Positions 49,901-59,766 of a stretch of DNA of 64,000 bases are shown piece after piece. The notes under the pieces are model-generated. The model was not told the DNA's origin. It ran no database searches and saw only the letters and a program-made list of their open reading frames with translations. The stretch comes from Cephalopachus bancanus. Lineage: Eukaryota > Chordata > Mammalia > Primates > Tarsiidae. Positions within the stretch are counted from its first letter, which is position 1; every line of letters begins with the position of its first letter. The DNA is taken from NCBI GenBank assembly GCA_027257055.1, contig JAPVLO010000179.1:1364001-1428000 (forward strand), written 5' to 3'. The position numbers and the translations under genes are program-made.

Positions 49901-50162
49901 CTAAGCAGAGTGGGAAGAGATAAATGTTTGAGTAATAAACAAACAAAAAAAATCAAAGTAGATTTTTCTAGACCTGGCAGGTTTTAACCCCCTATCGAGA
50001 CACAAGATTTTAATAACCCATACATACACTCAATTTTTCTTTTAAAGTTGTTATAACTAAAACCACTAGCTATACCATCTTTATTTTTAAAGGTCATCAT
50101 TATTTTAAAGTTTAATCAGTCAGAGCTCAGAAATAATATTTTAAATAAACTTTTCATTCTTA

Positions 50163-50262
50163 AAAAATAAACAGGGCAACCCCCTCGGGTCCCCTCACAC
50201 TGTGGTAGCTTTTCTGTCCTCTTAATAAATCCTGCTTTCAAAAAATAAAAATAAATAAATGA
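50163..50262 (+). mobile_element. ERV LTR scrap (R/U5-like) with A-rich tail
   Basis: GGGTCCCCTCACACTGTGGTAG and CTTTTCTGTCCTCTTAATAAATCCTGCTTTC resemble the R region around the polyadenylation signal of class I ERVs (word set TGTGGAAGCTTTGTTC...AATAAATCTTGC). The AATAAA is followed by an A-rich tail. The word AAAAAATAAA occurs on both sides. Only about 90 bases are present. Confidence 0.5.
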
Positions 50263-50269
50263 AGTAGGA

Positions 50270-50530
50270 TATGAAGCAGCGGGAATTCTCACATACCGCT
50301 TGTGGGAGATTGTGGTGGTATGGTCACTTTGGAAAATCATGTGGACGTATTTAGTGAAGTTGAAGATGTATAGACTGTATGATCCAATGACTCCACCTCC
50401 AGACACATCCCCTACTAAAATTCTGGCATATATGTAAGTATCAGGAGACATATATGAGAATGTTAACATAAGCAGTGCTTTTAAATAATAATAATAGTTT
50501 GGAAACAAACCAAATGGTTCAATAAATTAT
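50270..50530 (+). mobile_element. Old L1M ORF2 fragment
   Basis: GGGAATTCTCACATACCGCT, TATGATCCAATGACTCCACC and ATGAGAATGTTAACATAAG match the order of the ORF2 region that reads TCCCATTGCTGG... in old L1s. Decayed. Confidence 0.65.
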
Positions 50531-50615
50531 GTTATAAATTGATTATTCATATGATAAGTAGTTCAATAAACTGTTACAAATTGTGTTATAAATTGGCTAT
50601 TCATATGATAAAATA
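50531..50615. repeat. Imperfect tandem duplication, period about 53 bp
   Basis: GTTATAAATTGATTATTCAT begins at 50531 and a near copy (GTTATAAATTGGCTATTCAT) at 50584. Confidence 0.85.
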
Positions 50616-51121
50616 CTGAAAAGAGTAAAAATAAATGACAATTATATACATCATCATTGATGTACTTTACAAACATAATACTGAATGACAAAAGCATGTC
50701 AAATATATAAACTACTGTACTAATATATCTATTAAAAATACATACAAAATAAAAGTTGATATAGATAAAGTTATTCAGTTTTTAAAAATTATTTTGTTAA
50801 TGATATAGGAAATTTAGGGGAAGTTTGATGGCATTATTAAAAATATGCAACGCCTTCTTTTAATTTTGCAAGAAAAATCTAACATAAGGGAAGATGGAAA
50901 TTTACTTGCCAATTTCCTATAAAATAATATTTCATATTATTATACAATTATTTATCTCATCATTTTAAATTCTGCTTTTGAGTATGCCTCATATTATACA
51001 TAATTCAGTGTACCAGTATGTCTATCCCATCTACAGGCTATCTATAATCTATAGTGTTTATAAATATATATATATTTGGAGGAGCATGATCAAATTGTTT
51101 GGTGATTTAGTGAGTAACCAA

Positions 51122-52760
51122 TAAATTGTTGGAGAGGACACACATGTCCTATTTACAAAATTTATTGCAAAGCTACAGTAATCAAGACAGTGTGGTACTG
51201 GCATAAGGACAGACATATATATGAAGTTCAAAAATTAAGTTCACAAACTCATCCTAGAAAAAATGCTACATACCTCATTGCTGAATATCACCACAGTCAA
51301 CTTTGAAGTATTCCCCTTGGGAAGCTAAGCACCGATGCCAATACCTAGTCCACCCATCAAAGCAATTTTGGAACTCTTTTTCTGAAATGGCCATTAGAGC
51401 TGTCGTAGTATCACCCTTGATATCCTGAATGTCATCAAATGCCTTCCTTTTTATATTTCCTTTATCTTTGGGTAAAGAAAAAAGTCATCAGGGGCCAGAT
51501 CAGGTGAGCAGGGAGGTGTTCCAATACAGTTATTTGTACAGTGCTGCCAATGGAAGCACACAGCGGCAGGCTCACAAACTTAATTGTCAGATCCAACAAA
51601 TAACGATGACAGCTCTGATGGTCATTCCATAAAAAGAGTCCCAGAATTGCTTTAATGGGAAGACTAGGTACTGGCATCAATGCATAGCTTTCCAAGGGGA
51701 GTATTTCAAAGGTGAGCATAGTGATATTCAGCAATGAGGTAGGTAGCACTTTTTCTAGGAAGGTTCATGAACCTAATTGTCGGACCTCATATCAGTGGAA
51801 CAGAACTGAGAATCCTAGTAGCCAAAAAGGTCTTACATTTGTAGTCAATTGATTTTTAATAAGAGTACCGGAAAATTCAATGAGGAGAGAATACTCCTTT
51901 CAACAAACGGTGCTGGCACAACTGGATATCCACATGGTAAAGAATGTAGTTGAATTCCTATTTCACACCATATATAAAACTTAAGCCAAAGTAGATGAAA
52001 AACTTAACTGTAAGAACTAAGACTATAAAACTCTTAAAGAAAGCACAGGTGTAAATCTTGATGACTTGGCCTAGGCAATGATTTCTTAGATATGACACCA
52101 AAGCATAAGCAACAAAAGAAAATATGGATAAACTCCATATGATCAAAATAAAAAAAACTTTCATCCTTCAAAAGGTGCTATTAAGAAAATGAAAAGACAA
52201 AGCACAGACTGGGCAAAAGTTTTTGTATATCATATCTATAATAAAAAACTTGTTAAATACAAAAGGAACTATTAAAACCCTATACTAAAAAACAGGCCAA
52301 TTATAAATGGGCAAAGGATCTACAGAAACAATTCTCCAAAGAAGATATAAAAATGGCCAATAAGTACACTCAACATCATTAGCCAGCAGGAAACTACAAA
52401 TAAAAACCACAATGAAATATCACCTCAAACCCACTAGTATTGCTGTAATCAAAAGACAGATAATAACAGATGCTGGCAAGAATGTAGAGAAAATGTAACT
52501 CCCATACATTGTTGGAAGAAATGTAAAATCATACAGCTACTTTGAAAATAGTCTGGCAGTTCCTTAATTGATTAAACATAGAGATTTACAACATGACTTA
52601 GCAATCTGACTCCTAGCTATGTACCCAAGAGAACTGAAAACACGTCAATTCAACAACTTGCATGTGAATATTGCTAGTAGCATTATTCATAAAAGCCAAA
52701 AAGTAGAAACAAACCAAATGTTATCAACTAATAAACAGACAAGCAGATCTTAATAAAGCT
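51122..52760 (+). mobile_element. Old L1M ORF2, interrupted by an HSMAR2-like mariner
   Basis: Before the mariner: AAAGCTACAGTAATCAAGAC and GTGTGGTACTGGCATAAGGA. After it: TCAGTGGAACAGAACTGAGA, CAACTGGATATCCACATGG and TGGGCAAAGGATCTACAG, all in L1 order. The frame is destroyed by many substitutions. Confidence 0.88.
51222..51789 (-). mobile_element. HSMAR2-like mariner, internally deleted
   Basis: About 70-bp inverted repeats: the left starts TGAAGTTCAAAAATTAAGTTC, and the inverse of the right starts TGAGGTCCGACAATTAGGTTC. Both continue to CCTAGAAAAA and CATTGCTGAATATCAC. TA flanks lie at 51220-51221 and 51790-51791. On the minus strand, around 51520-51470, a frame reads PPCSPDLAPDDFFLYP, the mariner motif with the third catalytic Asp. 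The rest of the transposase is missing. The similarity to human HSMAR2 is from memory. Confidence 0.9.
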
Positions 52761-53972
52761 TTTAAAAAAGAGGTTGGAGAAATGTTTTGAACTATGGGAA
52801 GATATGAACAGTTTTGTAAGGGTTGTTAAGATTGCCACAGGTCGCAAAGATTCCTAGAATGTCTGAAGGACTCACAGGTAGTACAGAGTTTTGAATTAAG
52901 GTGCTATTTATATGTAGATATAGAACATTTACAGTTATTACAAGCAACATCAAATATTGTTTTAAAAAATTACTGATTCAGAAGGGAGGCCTGGGTTCTG
53001 ATTTAAATCTTTCTAGTATTTAAACTATATAATTTAGATAAATCATTCGGTCAACTCGGATTCAGTGAGCTGCCTCATTTCTAAAATAAAGTTGGATTAA
53101 GTTTATGTCTAATGTCCAAACCCTAAATAGTGCATAAATATGACAAAGATTGCTATCCTAGGTTGAAAAAAATCTGTGTATGACTATACTGATGCAAAGA
53201 AAATCAAAGTATTTAAGAAGTGACACTGGTTAGTTTTAAGAAAATTTTAATTCCAGATTCTGAGACTCGAATGTTCATCATAATCAAAAGGTGAACTAAA
53301 ACAGAAAACTCTACTGAGCCTCTTCCTCTTCACCTTGAAAGTGTCTATTATGAAGTCATCATTAGTTATCTCACAGCATAACAATAGCTATGATGAGTGG
53401 CTCTGTTATTTTTATGATGATATTTTTTATTTGAAAATATTTATTAATCTACGTGCAGATGTAAAGAGGGTAAAAACTTAGTGAAAAAACCCAAACCTCT
53501 GGTTTCATTCAATTAGTATAGAAGAGAGTAAAACAGTAATATAAAATGAGAAGTATTCAAAATTCTGTTCATCAAGGTATATCTTAAAAGGATAAACATG
53601 TTAAAATGTACTGGGGGAGACGCTGTAATGAATGGCATTGTAGAAATGTTGACAGGAAAATCTGAATGGGATTTATATAATCATTTCAAGGTCAGAAACT
53701 CATAAGGTAAATTTTTTAAAAATGCCAGATGATTAATTAAATTAGGAAAGACAATACCTCACAGGAATTTAAATCTAGTACCTGTCTTCACAAGTTCTGA
53801 AAGTTCAGATATATAGATATAATAGCTAAGTTTGTGTAATTTAGCTCTGTTCTGTCTTGTGCTTAACAGTAATAGAAAGATAAATCAATTTTTTCACGAA
53901 TTTTCTGATAAAATAAACCATATTTCAACAAAAATATACTACGGTAAAACTCACTTATGTCCAATAAATTTT

Positions 53973-54262
53973 TTTTTCTTTTATGAGTTGGAGTCTCACT
54001 CTGTCGCACAGACTGGAGTGCAGTGGCCGCTCCAGAACCTTCGCAGCCTCAACCTGCTGGGCTCCGGCGATCTTTCCGCCTCAGCCTTTCAAGTAGCTGG
54101 AATTACAGGCATGCGCTACCACGCCCAGCTGATTTTTTGATTTATTGTAGAGATGAGGTCTCACCAAGTTGCCCAAGTGAATCTCGAATCCGCGGGCTCA
54201 GGCAATCCACTCACCTTAGCCTCCCAAGGTGCGGGATTACAGGCTGAGCCATCGAGCCCGGC
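53973..54262 (-). mobile_element. Alu, lineage type with intact ACTTG segment
   Basis: Inverted dimer with a left arm reading GTCTCACCAAGTTGCCCAAG. The 5' end is GAGCCATCGAGCCCGGC. Duplications TATGTCCARTAAATTTT are at 53956-53972 and 54263-54279, one base different. Confidence 0.94.
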
Positions 54263-54834
54263 TATGTCCAGTAAATTTTAACCTTTGTTAATGGATAAAC
54301 AAAGTGATCCCCCGATTTGTCTCTCTCCAAACTTGACAGTTTGACAATTATCCTATTTCTGTGTTTCTTCTGTCTTTTCTGAAGTCTTTTTTTTTTTAAA
54401 TTAGGAAATATAACTTGAAATAAAAGGTTTTTCTAATTAACTGGATGCTGGAGTGCTATGAAAGGAAGTAATGCATGCTCTGGCTTCAGAGACTAACAAG
54501 ATAATTGAAACACACAAAGTAACTCTCAACTCATGTTCTGATGGAACTTAACAGGATTCCTAGCTCATGCCAACTCTCAATTTGAAACTCAAAAGTGTTC
54601 AATGGGTTCATGCTTCAGCAAGGTATCTGTGCATCTCTAGAAATGGCTGCTTTTCATTTCTCTCATTGACTTATACACTACTGTTAATTGAAATATGAAT
54701 TAAATATTTATCAACAAATATCTTATTTCAAAGATTGAGAAAATTTTTTTTAGTTTTTATTACCTACTCAATATCATGCATATTGCTATAGAAGAAAAAC
54801 AGATGGCTTCTCCTCTCAAGCAGTTTACGCTTAA

Positions 54835-54862
54835 AAAAAAAAAATTTATATATGTATATAGC
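54835..54862. repeat. A run and TATA-rich microsatellite
   Basis: A short poly-A followed by TTTATATATGTATATAG. Confidence 0.75.
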
Positions 54863-54954
54863 ATAATGAGCGAACAAGGCAGGATCACAATGAGTTTCTA
54901 TGAGTCATTATAATAACAAAGGTCCCTCTCTGGTAGCTACAACTAGGTCTCAAT

Positions 54955-55070
54955 GCAAATTTCTTCTAACCCTAATATGACAGAGAATTGTTATTATTCT
55001 CACTTCTCAGATAAGAAAATTAAGGCTCAAGAGGTTTAAGGATCTTACCAAGTGCAAAGGAGGTCAGAAG
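54955..55070 (+). repeat. MIR-like relic
   Basis: TTATTATTCTCACTTCTCAG, AAGAAAATTAAGGCTCAAGAG and GGATCTTACCAAG follow MIR order. Confidence 0.65.
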
Positions 55071-55079
55071 GATGTGAGT

Positions 55080-55440
55080 AAGAGTAACATGGGCTGGAAG
55101 AGTTGGAGACAGCTTTATGAAGGACCTAAAACTTGAGAACTTTGGAAGGTACCGGAAAAGACAGAATTAAGAAACAGCCAGGTGGAAAGGCATTGGCAGA
55201 CAAGAACAGACAGGCAACGAGGAAGAGTACAGGATGCATGGAGTGTGGCACAGAAGACCAATGCTGAGTGGACAACGTTGCAGAATGAGCTGCTGCAAAG
55301 AAGTTACTTCCTGAGTATGAGCCAAGAATATAGACGACCTTGAAAGCCAAGGCTTTGAAGTGAAAGACAAAGAGGAAGAGCCATTGAGGCTCTTGTAGAG
55401 AAAGTGACATGATCAAAGTGTATTTTAAAGATTTATTAGT
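55080..55440 (+). repeat. L2-type ancient repeat, uncertain limits
   Basis: GCCAGGTGGAAAGGCATTGG, AGGATGCATGGAGTGTGG and GAGAAAGTGACATGATCAAAG are in the order of L2-associated sequence (words GTGACATGATCAG...). Confidence 0.4.
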
Positions 55441-56299
55441 GAGTGAGTAAGGAGGACACTAAAATGGAAAAAGGCTGGAACCACAAAGAAAGTTAAAAAC
55501 AATTACAAAAATTTTGGCATAAAAGGTGAAGATCTGAATACTTGCAGTAGAAGTTGAGAGAAAAGATTAAACTTTGGAAACAGAAACAACCGATGATAGA
55601 ACTGGAGTAAACACAGACATGCAGGGGAGGAAGGGGTCAGTGATGACTTGCTGGCAATGCTGAGGTCATCCTTCTCCTTTACTGGGAGACAGAGGACAGT
55701 TGGAAGAAATAGAAATAGGGCTTCTGGTCTCACCGTTGACTAAGTGGTTTGCATCAAGCTAAGACTCTCACCCACAATAAAACAACCATTTGAGAGGAAC
55801 TAACACAAGCAGGACTTGAAGGGTAACAAAACAGAAAAGAGAGGAGTGCGTGAGCTCCTCATTTATTCTGGCTGTTTCCATGTCTTTCTTCTACAGCAAT
55901 ATGCATGGTGGTAGGTAGTAAAAACACACACAAAAAATACTATGTTAGATCTTTAAATGAAACAATAAAATATCATTATAAACATGTAATTCAAGATTTA
56001 ATCAATGGTCAAAATTATATAATTAATTACATGAAGAAACAAAAAGTTAAACATCTATTTTTCTCAATAATAGTAAGTTTATTCATTTAGTGGTTTTCCA
56101 AGTTCTTTGCCACTTACTCTCATCCCTGGAAAACAAATTTTAGTTCAAATGTATGAGACACTGCCATTTTATATTCTATGTAAGTTTGTTATTGTACACA
56201 AGTATTCTCTGTATAATATGTGGAAAAGCATATTTATATCCATGCTATGAGATTCAAGGGGTGTAACATTACTATTTTAAGTTATTTTGGAGGCTTATT

Positions 56300-56747
56300 G
56301 CTTTTATTTATTTATTTTTTAAATTAAATTTTATTTTTTATTATAAAGATGTGGGGTACAATTCAGAGTTAGGTATATAAACAGTGATTATGCAGGTACC
56401 CTTGTTGATGAGGTACACCCCTCGCTCCCCTAGCAGTTTTTCTTAACTGCCCATCCCACACCCCCCAACAGTTTCTCATTACTGCCAATCATTTTCTTAT
56501 AGTATTATAATTATTCAAGGTCCACTTATGAGTGAGAACATATGGTACTCTGTTCTTTGTTTCTGTGATAGATCACCAAGTATATTCAACTCCAAATCCA
56601 TCCAAGTTGCTGCAAAGTCCATATATTTGCCCTTCTTTATGGCTGCATAATATTCCATTATGTATATATACCATATTTTTTTTATTCAGTCCAGCTTCGA
56701 TGGGCAACATAGTTGGTTCCATGTTTTTGCTATTGTGAATAGAGCTG
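56300..56747 (-). mobile_element. 5'-truncated L1 3' end
   Basis: Inverted, with an A-rich tail (TTTATTTATTTATTTTTTAA) at the left and the 3' UTR (CAGGTACCCTTGTTGATGAGG) and ORF2 end (GCTGCATAATATTCCATTATG) inside. The 12-bp duplications TGGAGGCTTATT at 56288-56299 and 56748-56759 mark the insertion. The 3' UTR is the lineage type also seen at 8946-10127. Confidence 0.92.
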
Positions 56748-56761
56748 TGGAGGCTTATTTC

Positions 56762-57053
56762 TTTTTTTTTTTTTTTTTTTGAGTTGGAGTCTCACTCTGT
56801 CGCCCAGACTGGAGTGCAGTGGCCGCTCCCGGCCACCGCAGCCTCGGCCTGCTGGGCTCCGGCGATCCTTCCGCCTCAGCCTTCCGAGTAGCCGGAATTA
56901 CAGGCATGCACTACCACGCCCGGCTGATTTTTTGATTTATTGTAGAGATGAGGTCTCGCTGCCCAGGCGGGTCTCGAACCCACGGGCTCAGGCAATCCAC
57001 TCACCTCAGCCTCCCAAAGGCGCAGGATTACAGGCTGAGCCACCAAGCCCGGC
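56762..57053 (-). mobile_element. Alu, 5-bp-deletion subfamily, inserted in an L1 target duplication
   Basis: Inverted dimer (left arm GGTCTCGCTGCCCAGG; right arm GTGGCCGCTCCCGGCCACCG). Duplications TGGAGGCTTATTTC are at 56748-56761 and 57054-57067. The left duplication overlaps the right target duplication of the L1 immediately to its left, so the Alu entered the same site later. Confidence 0.95.
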
Positions 57054-57840
57054 TGGAGGCTTATTTCAATTGTGTAATTTTTTTTTTTTTGATGAGTTGC
57101 TGGTGACATGTATGGTTTATTGGCCAAGTATTTGTTGATTAAGGTAATATCTAATTTCAACATTGTTCCTATAGGAAAAAGTTATCTATTTCATGACCAC
57201 CAGCTTCATATAGTTTCTCAACATCGTGTTGAAAAGCAAGGGTAGCCTTTACTTTATGTTGAATTTTTATTTGACTTACAAAAAATATTTCAGAATGCTA
57301 TTTAAATATATTGAAATAAGTATTTCATGTAAATAACAATTTCTCAGACCAATATAATAATACTTGAATAAAGAACTATTTAGAACAATATGGAAGAACT
57401 ATATATAGGAAACTAATTATGTGACTAATAAATGATTAAAATAAATGTCTACATCTTTATTCCTTTTACCATCTTTGAATCAGCGCTTAAAAATACAGAG
57501 CAGACACACACACATTTCAACAAAGTAGTTCCTTCTTTCGTTTTCACTGATCTCAAAAGAAATAAAAGTTGCTTTTCAAAGGAACATATTTCACATAAAC
57601 ATATTTATTTTTTTATTTTTTTTGCACACAGAAAATTTTAATAAAGTTTCAGTGAAAACTTTTGTTAATAGATTTAATATTAAAATATTAAATTTTCAAT
57701 TACATCCCATAGACTTGCGGCATTCTAATGTCTCTATTAAGACTATTTTTAGCTTGTTGATATTCAACCACCTATGTTTTACAGTTTTATTCATTTTATT
57801 CCAAATAAGCTTTCACATAAACATATTTAAAAGTACTCAC

Positions 57841-58149
57841 GATCTTCATCTGTCTGTACTATGAGTTCTTGACTTTCCTTCCGTCCCTCAGGGTTCATGA
57901 GGATGAGTTTCACACTGACATTGGTATATGGTGACAGGTTAGTGATTGTGTGCTGAGGGTGTGAGTTGTCTGTATCCCAGCTTACTTCTTCTCGCACTTG
58001 TTCTTGTCCTCCAACTTGATAACAGTAGTGGACGGTGAGATTATAACTGTGGCAACGAGTTACATTATATCCAAATGGCTCCCAGCGGATAGTGATTTGC
58101 CGAGATTTGACCTCTACTACTTCTAGTTTTCTTGGGCCACGCATGGGAT
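57841..58149 (-). CDS. PTPRK: PTPRK exon encoding the second FN3 domain (309 bp)
   Basis: The exon follows an acceptor ending GTAAAAG at 58150-58156 with a good pyrimidine tract, and ends at 57841 before the donor GTGAGT. It starts and ends in phase 1: the first two bases finish an Asp codon, and the last base (C) begins the Leu completed by the next exon. The peptide runs from DPMRGPRKLE to LIVQTDED, about 103 residues, the length of one FN3 domain. The beta-strand B tryptophan is in TIRWEP, the strand E/F region is NLSPYTNVSV, and the NPEGRKES motif typical of type IIB RPTPs is near the end. N-glycosylation sequons are NVT, NLT and NVS. As a symmetric phase 1-1 exon it could be skipped without a frameshift. 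Assignment as FN3 number 2 comes from family knowledge. Confidence 0.97.
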
Positions 58150-59224
58150 CTTTTACAAAAGAAGAAAAAAGAAGACATGAGAAAAAAAGAATTATAAAAG
58201 CTCTAGTCAAGCTCAAATGTCACAGATATTTTTACCTGTTCCCATCATCTATCCTCTTGTTCTTGAATAATAAAATCCTACCCAGGCATAAGGTCATGCA
58301 GAACAAAGACAAAAGTTTCTATTCTCATCTGCAGTGACATGTGGCCATGTGCCCAAGTTCTGATGGATGGCATATAAGATGAAATGTCAAGAACAGTTTA
58401 TGGGAGGTGTTCTTAAAAGGAAGATGTTCTCCATCTTTGTTTCTTCTTCCTTCCTATTAGCTGGATAGAGGATATGATGTGTGGTGTACTTAAATGTTAA
58501 GGATATGACACAAGGCACTGACATGTTAGGAATTCAAAGCAGTGATGAAGTAGGAACCAGGGTCCCTGATAATCAATGAGCTACCATACCACCTTGAACT
58601 TCCTTCTTCCAAAATTTTCATTAGGAAACTTGAATACTATCTTATTTAAGCATTGTTTCCTTTTGGTATCTTCAAACATTAATTTATAATGATGTCATTG
58701 GAAAACACAAGAGTGAAAGCTTGAGAATTCAACACGAATAATATAATGATGAGAGAACATGAACTTCTGAGCAGTACTCCAGATTTTTGGGGGTTTTGAT
58801 CTGCATAAAATTCCACATGGTCAATGCTAAAGTAGGCCTTGCCTATTTGTTACAACATCTTAGTATTCTTCCTTGGCCCAAGCTCCAGGTACAAAGTTTC
58901 AAACTTAGAAACCTAAATGACATGCAGGGAGTATAATGGCTTCAGACAAAATATACATAGAGAAAGCTTAAGTTTCTTATTGTAATGAGGATGAAAATAT
59001 AGTACTACTACCTAAATAACATTTATTGAACACTTATAATATACTATGCACTACCACAAGAAATTTACCTTTCAGAGGTTGAGGAAAAGCCTAATCTAAA
59101 ATGTTTTGTATCAGTATACTCATAGTTCATTTCATCCACAATTTTGATTTTTGTTTTTCTGAACTGTAGTCATCGAATAAGAATGTAAAGAGATCTATGA
59201 CTGGTAAGGGACAATAAGCATGAG

Positions 59225-59400
59225 AACTTGAGATATAATAGCTGTCATTATGCTGGGCACTTATGTGTGAGTTGCTTTATATATAGTCTCTATTTCTCAA
59301 AATAATTTTGTAAATTAAATACTTTTATTCCTAATATACAGATACAAAAATTGTGGTCAGGGTAGGTTCGATAACTTGATCAGGGTCAAGGTTTGACTGA
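59225..59400 (+). repeat. MIR-like relic
   Basis: ATTATGCTGGGCACTTATGTG, TTTTATTCCTAATATACAGATAC and AACTTGATCAGGGTCAAGG are in MIR order. Confidence 0.6.
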
Positions 59401-59488
59401 ATTTAGATCTGACAACTAAACAGCTGCTCTCGCTCTACTGAGGCTCTTTACCAAACTAAAAAGACTGTGATCAAAAGAAATTAGGATA

Positions 59489-59766
59489 GCCGGGCTCAGT
59501 GGCTCAGCCTGTAATCCCACGCCTTTGGGATGCTGAGGTGAGTGGATTGCCTGAGCCTGCGGGTTCGAGACCCACCTGGGCAGTGAGACCTCATCTCTAC
59601 AATAAATCAAAAAATCAGCCGGGCATGGTAGCGCATGCCTGTAATTCCGGCTACTTAGAAGGCTGAGGCGGAAGGATAGCTGGAGCCCAGCAGGTGAGGC
59701 TGCGGTGGCCAGAAGCGGCCACTGCACTCCATTTTGAGCGACCGAGTGAGACTCCAACTAAAAAAA
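59489..59766 (+). mobile_element. Alu, 5-bp-deletion subfamily
   Basis: Dimer starting GCCGGGCTCAGTGGCTCAGCC with left arm CTGGGCAGTGAGACC and right arm GTGGCCAGAAGCGGCCACTG. Exact 16-bp duplications AAAAGAAATTAGGATA are at 59473-59488 and 59767-59782. Recent by the match of its duplications. Confidence 0.95.

Larger units (their letters stand above)
49901..57840 (-). other. PTPRK: Intron between the 309-bp and 110-bp exons (7.9 kb)
   Basis: Contains an ERV LTR scrap, old L1 pieces, an HSMAR2-like mariner, two Alus and a nested L1. The intervals 52780-53955, 54290-54950, 55720-56280 and 57070-57840 show no gene or repeat that I can name. Confidence 0.85.

Noticed and set aside
56779..57138. 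119-codon frame with an apparently well-ordered peptide ([14 protein letters not shown])
   Set aside because: This is the antisense of an Alu. The same peptide recurs at the other Alus (38798-39247, 54023-54247, 59416-59757).
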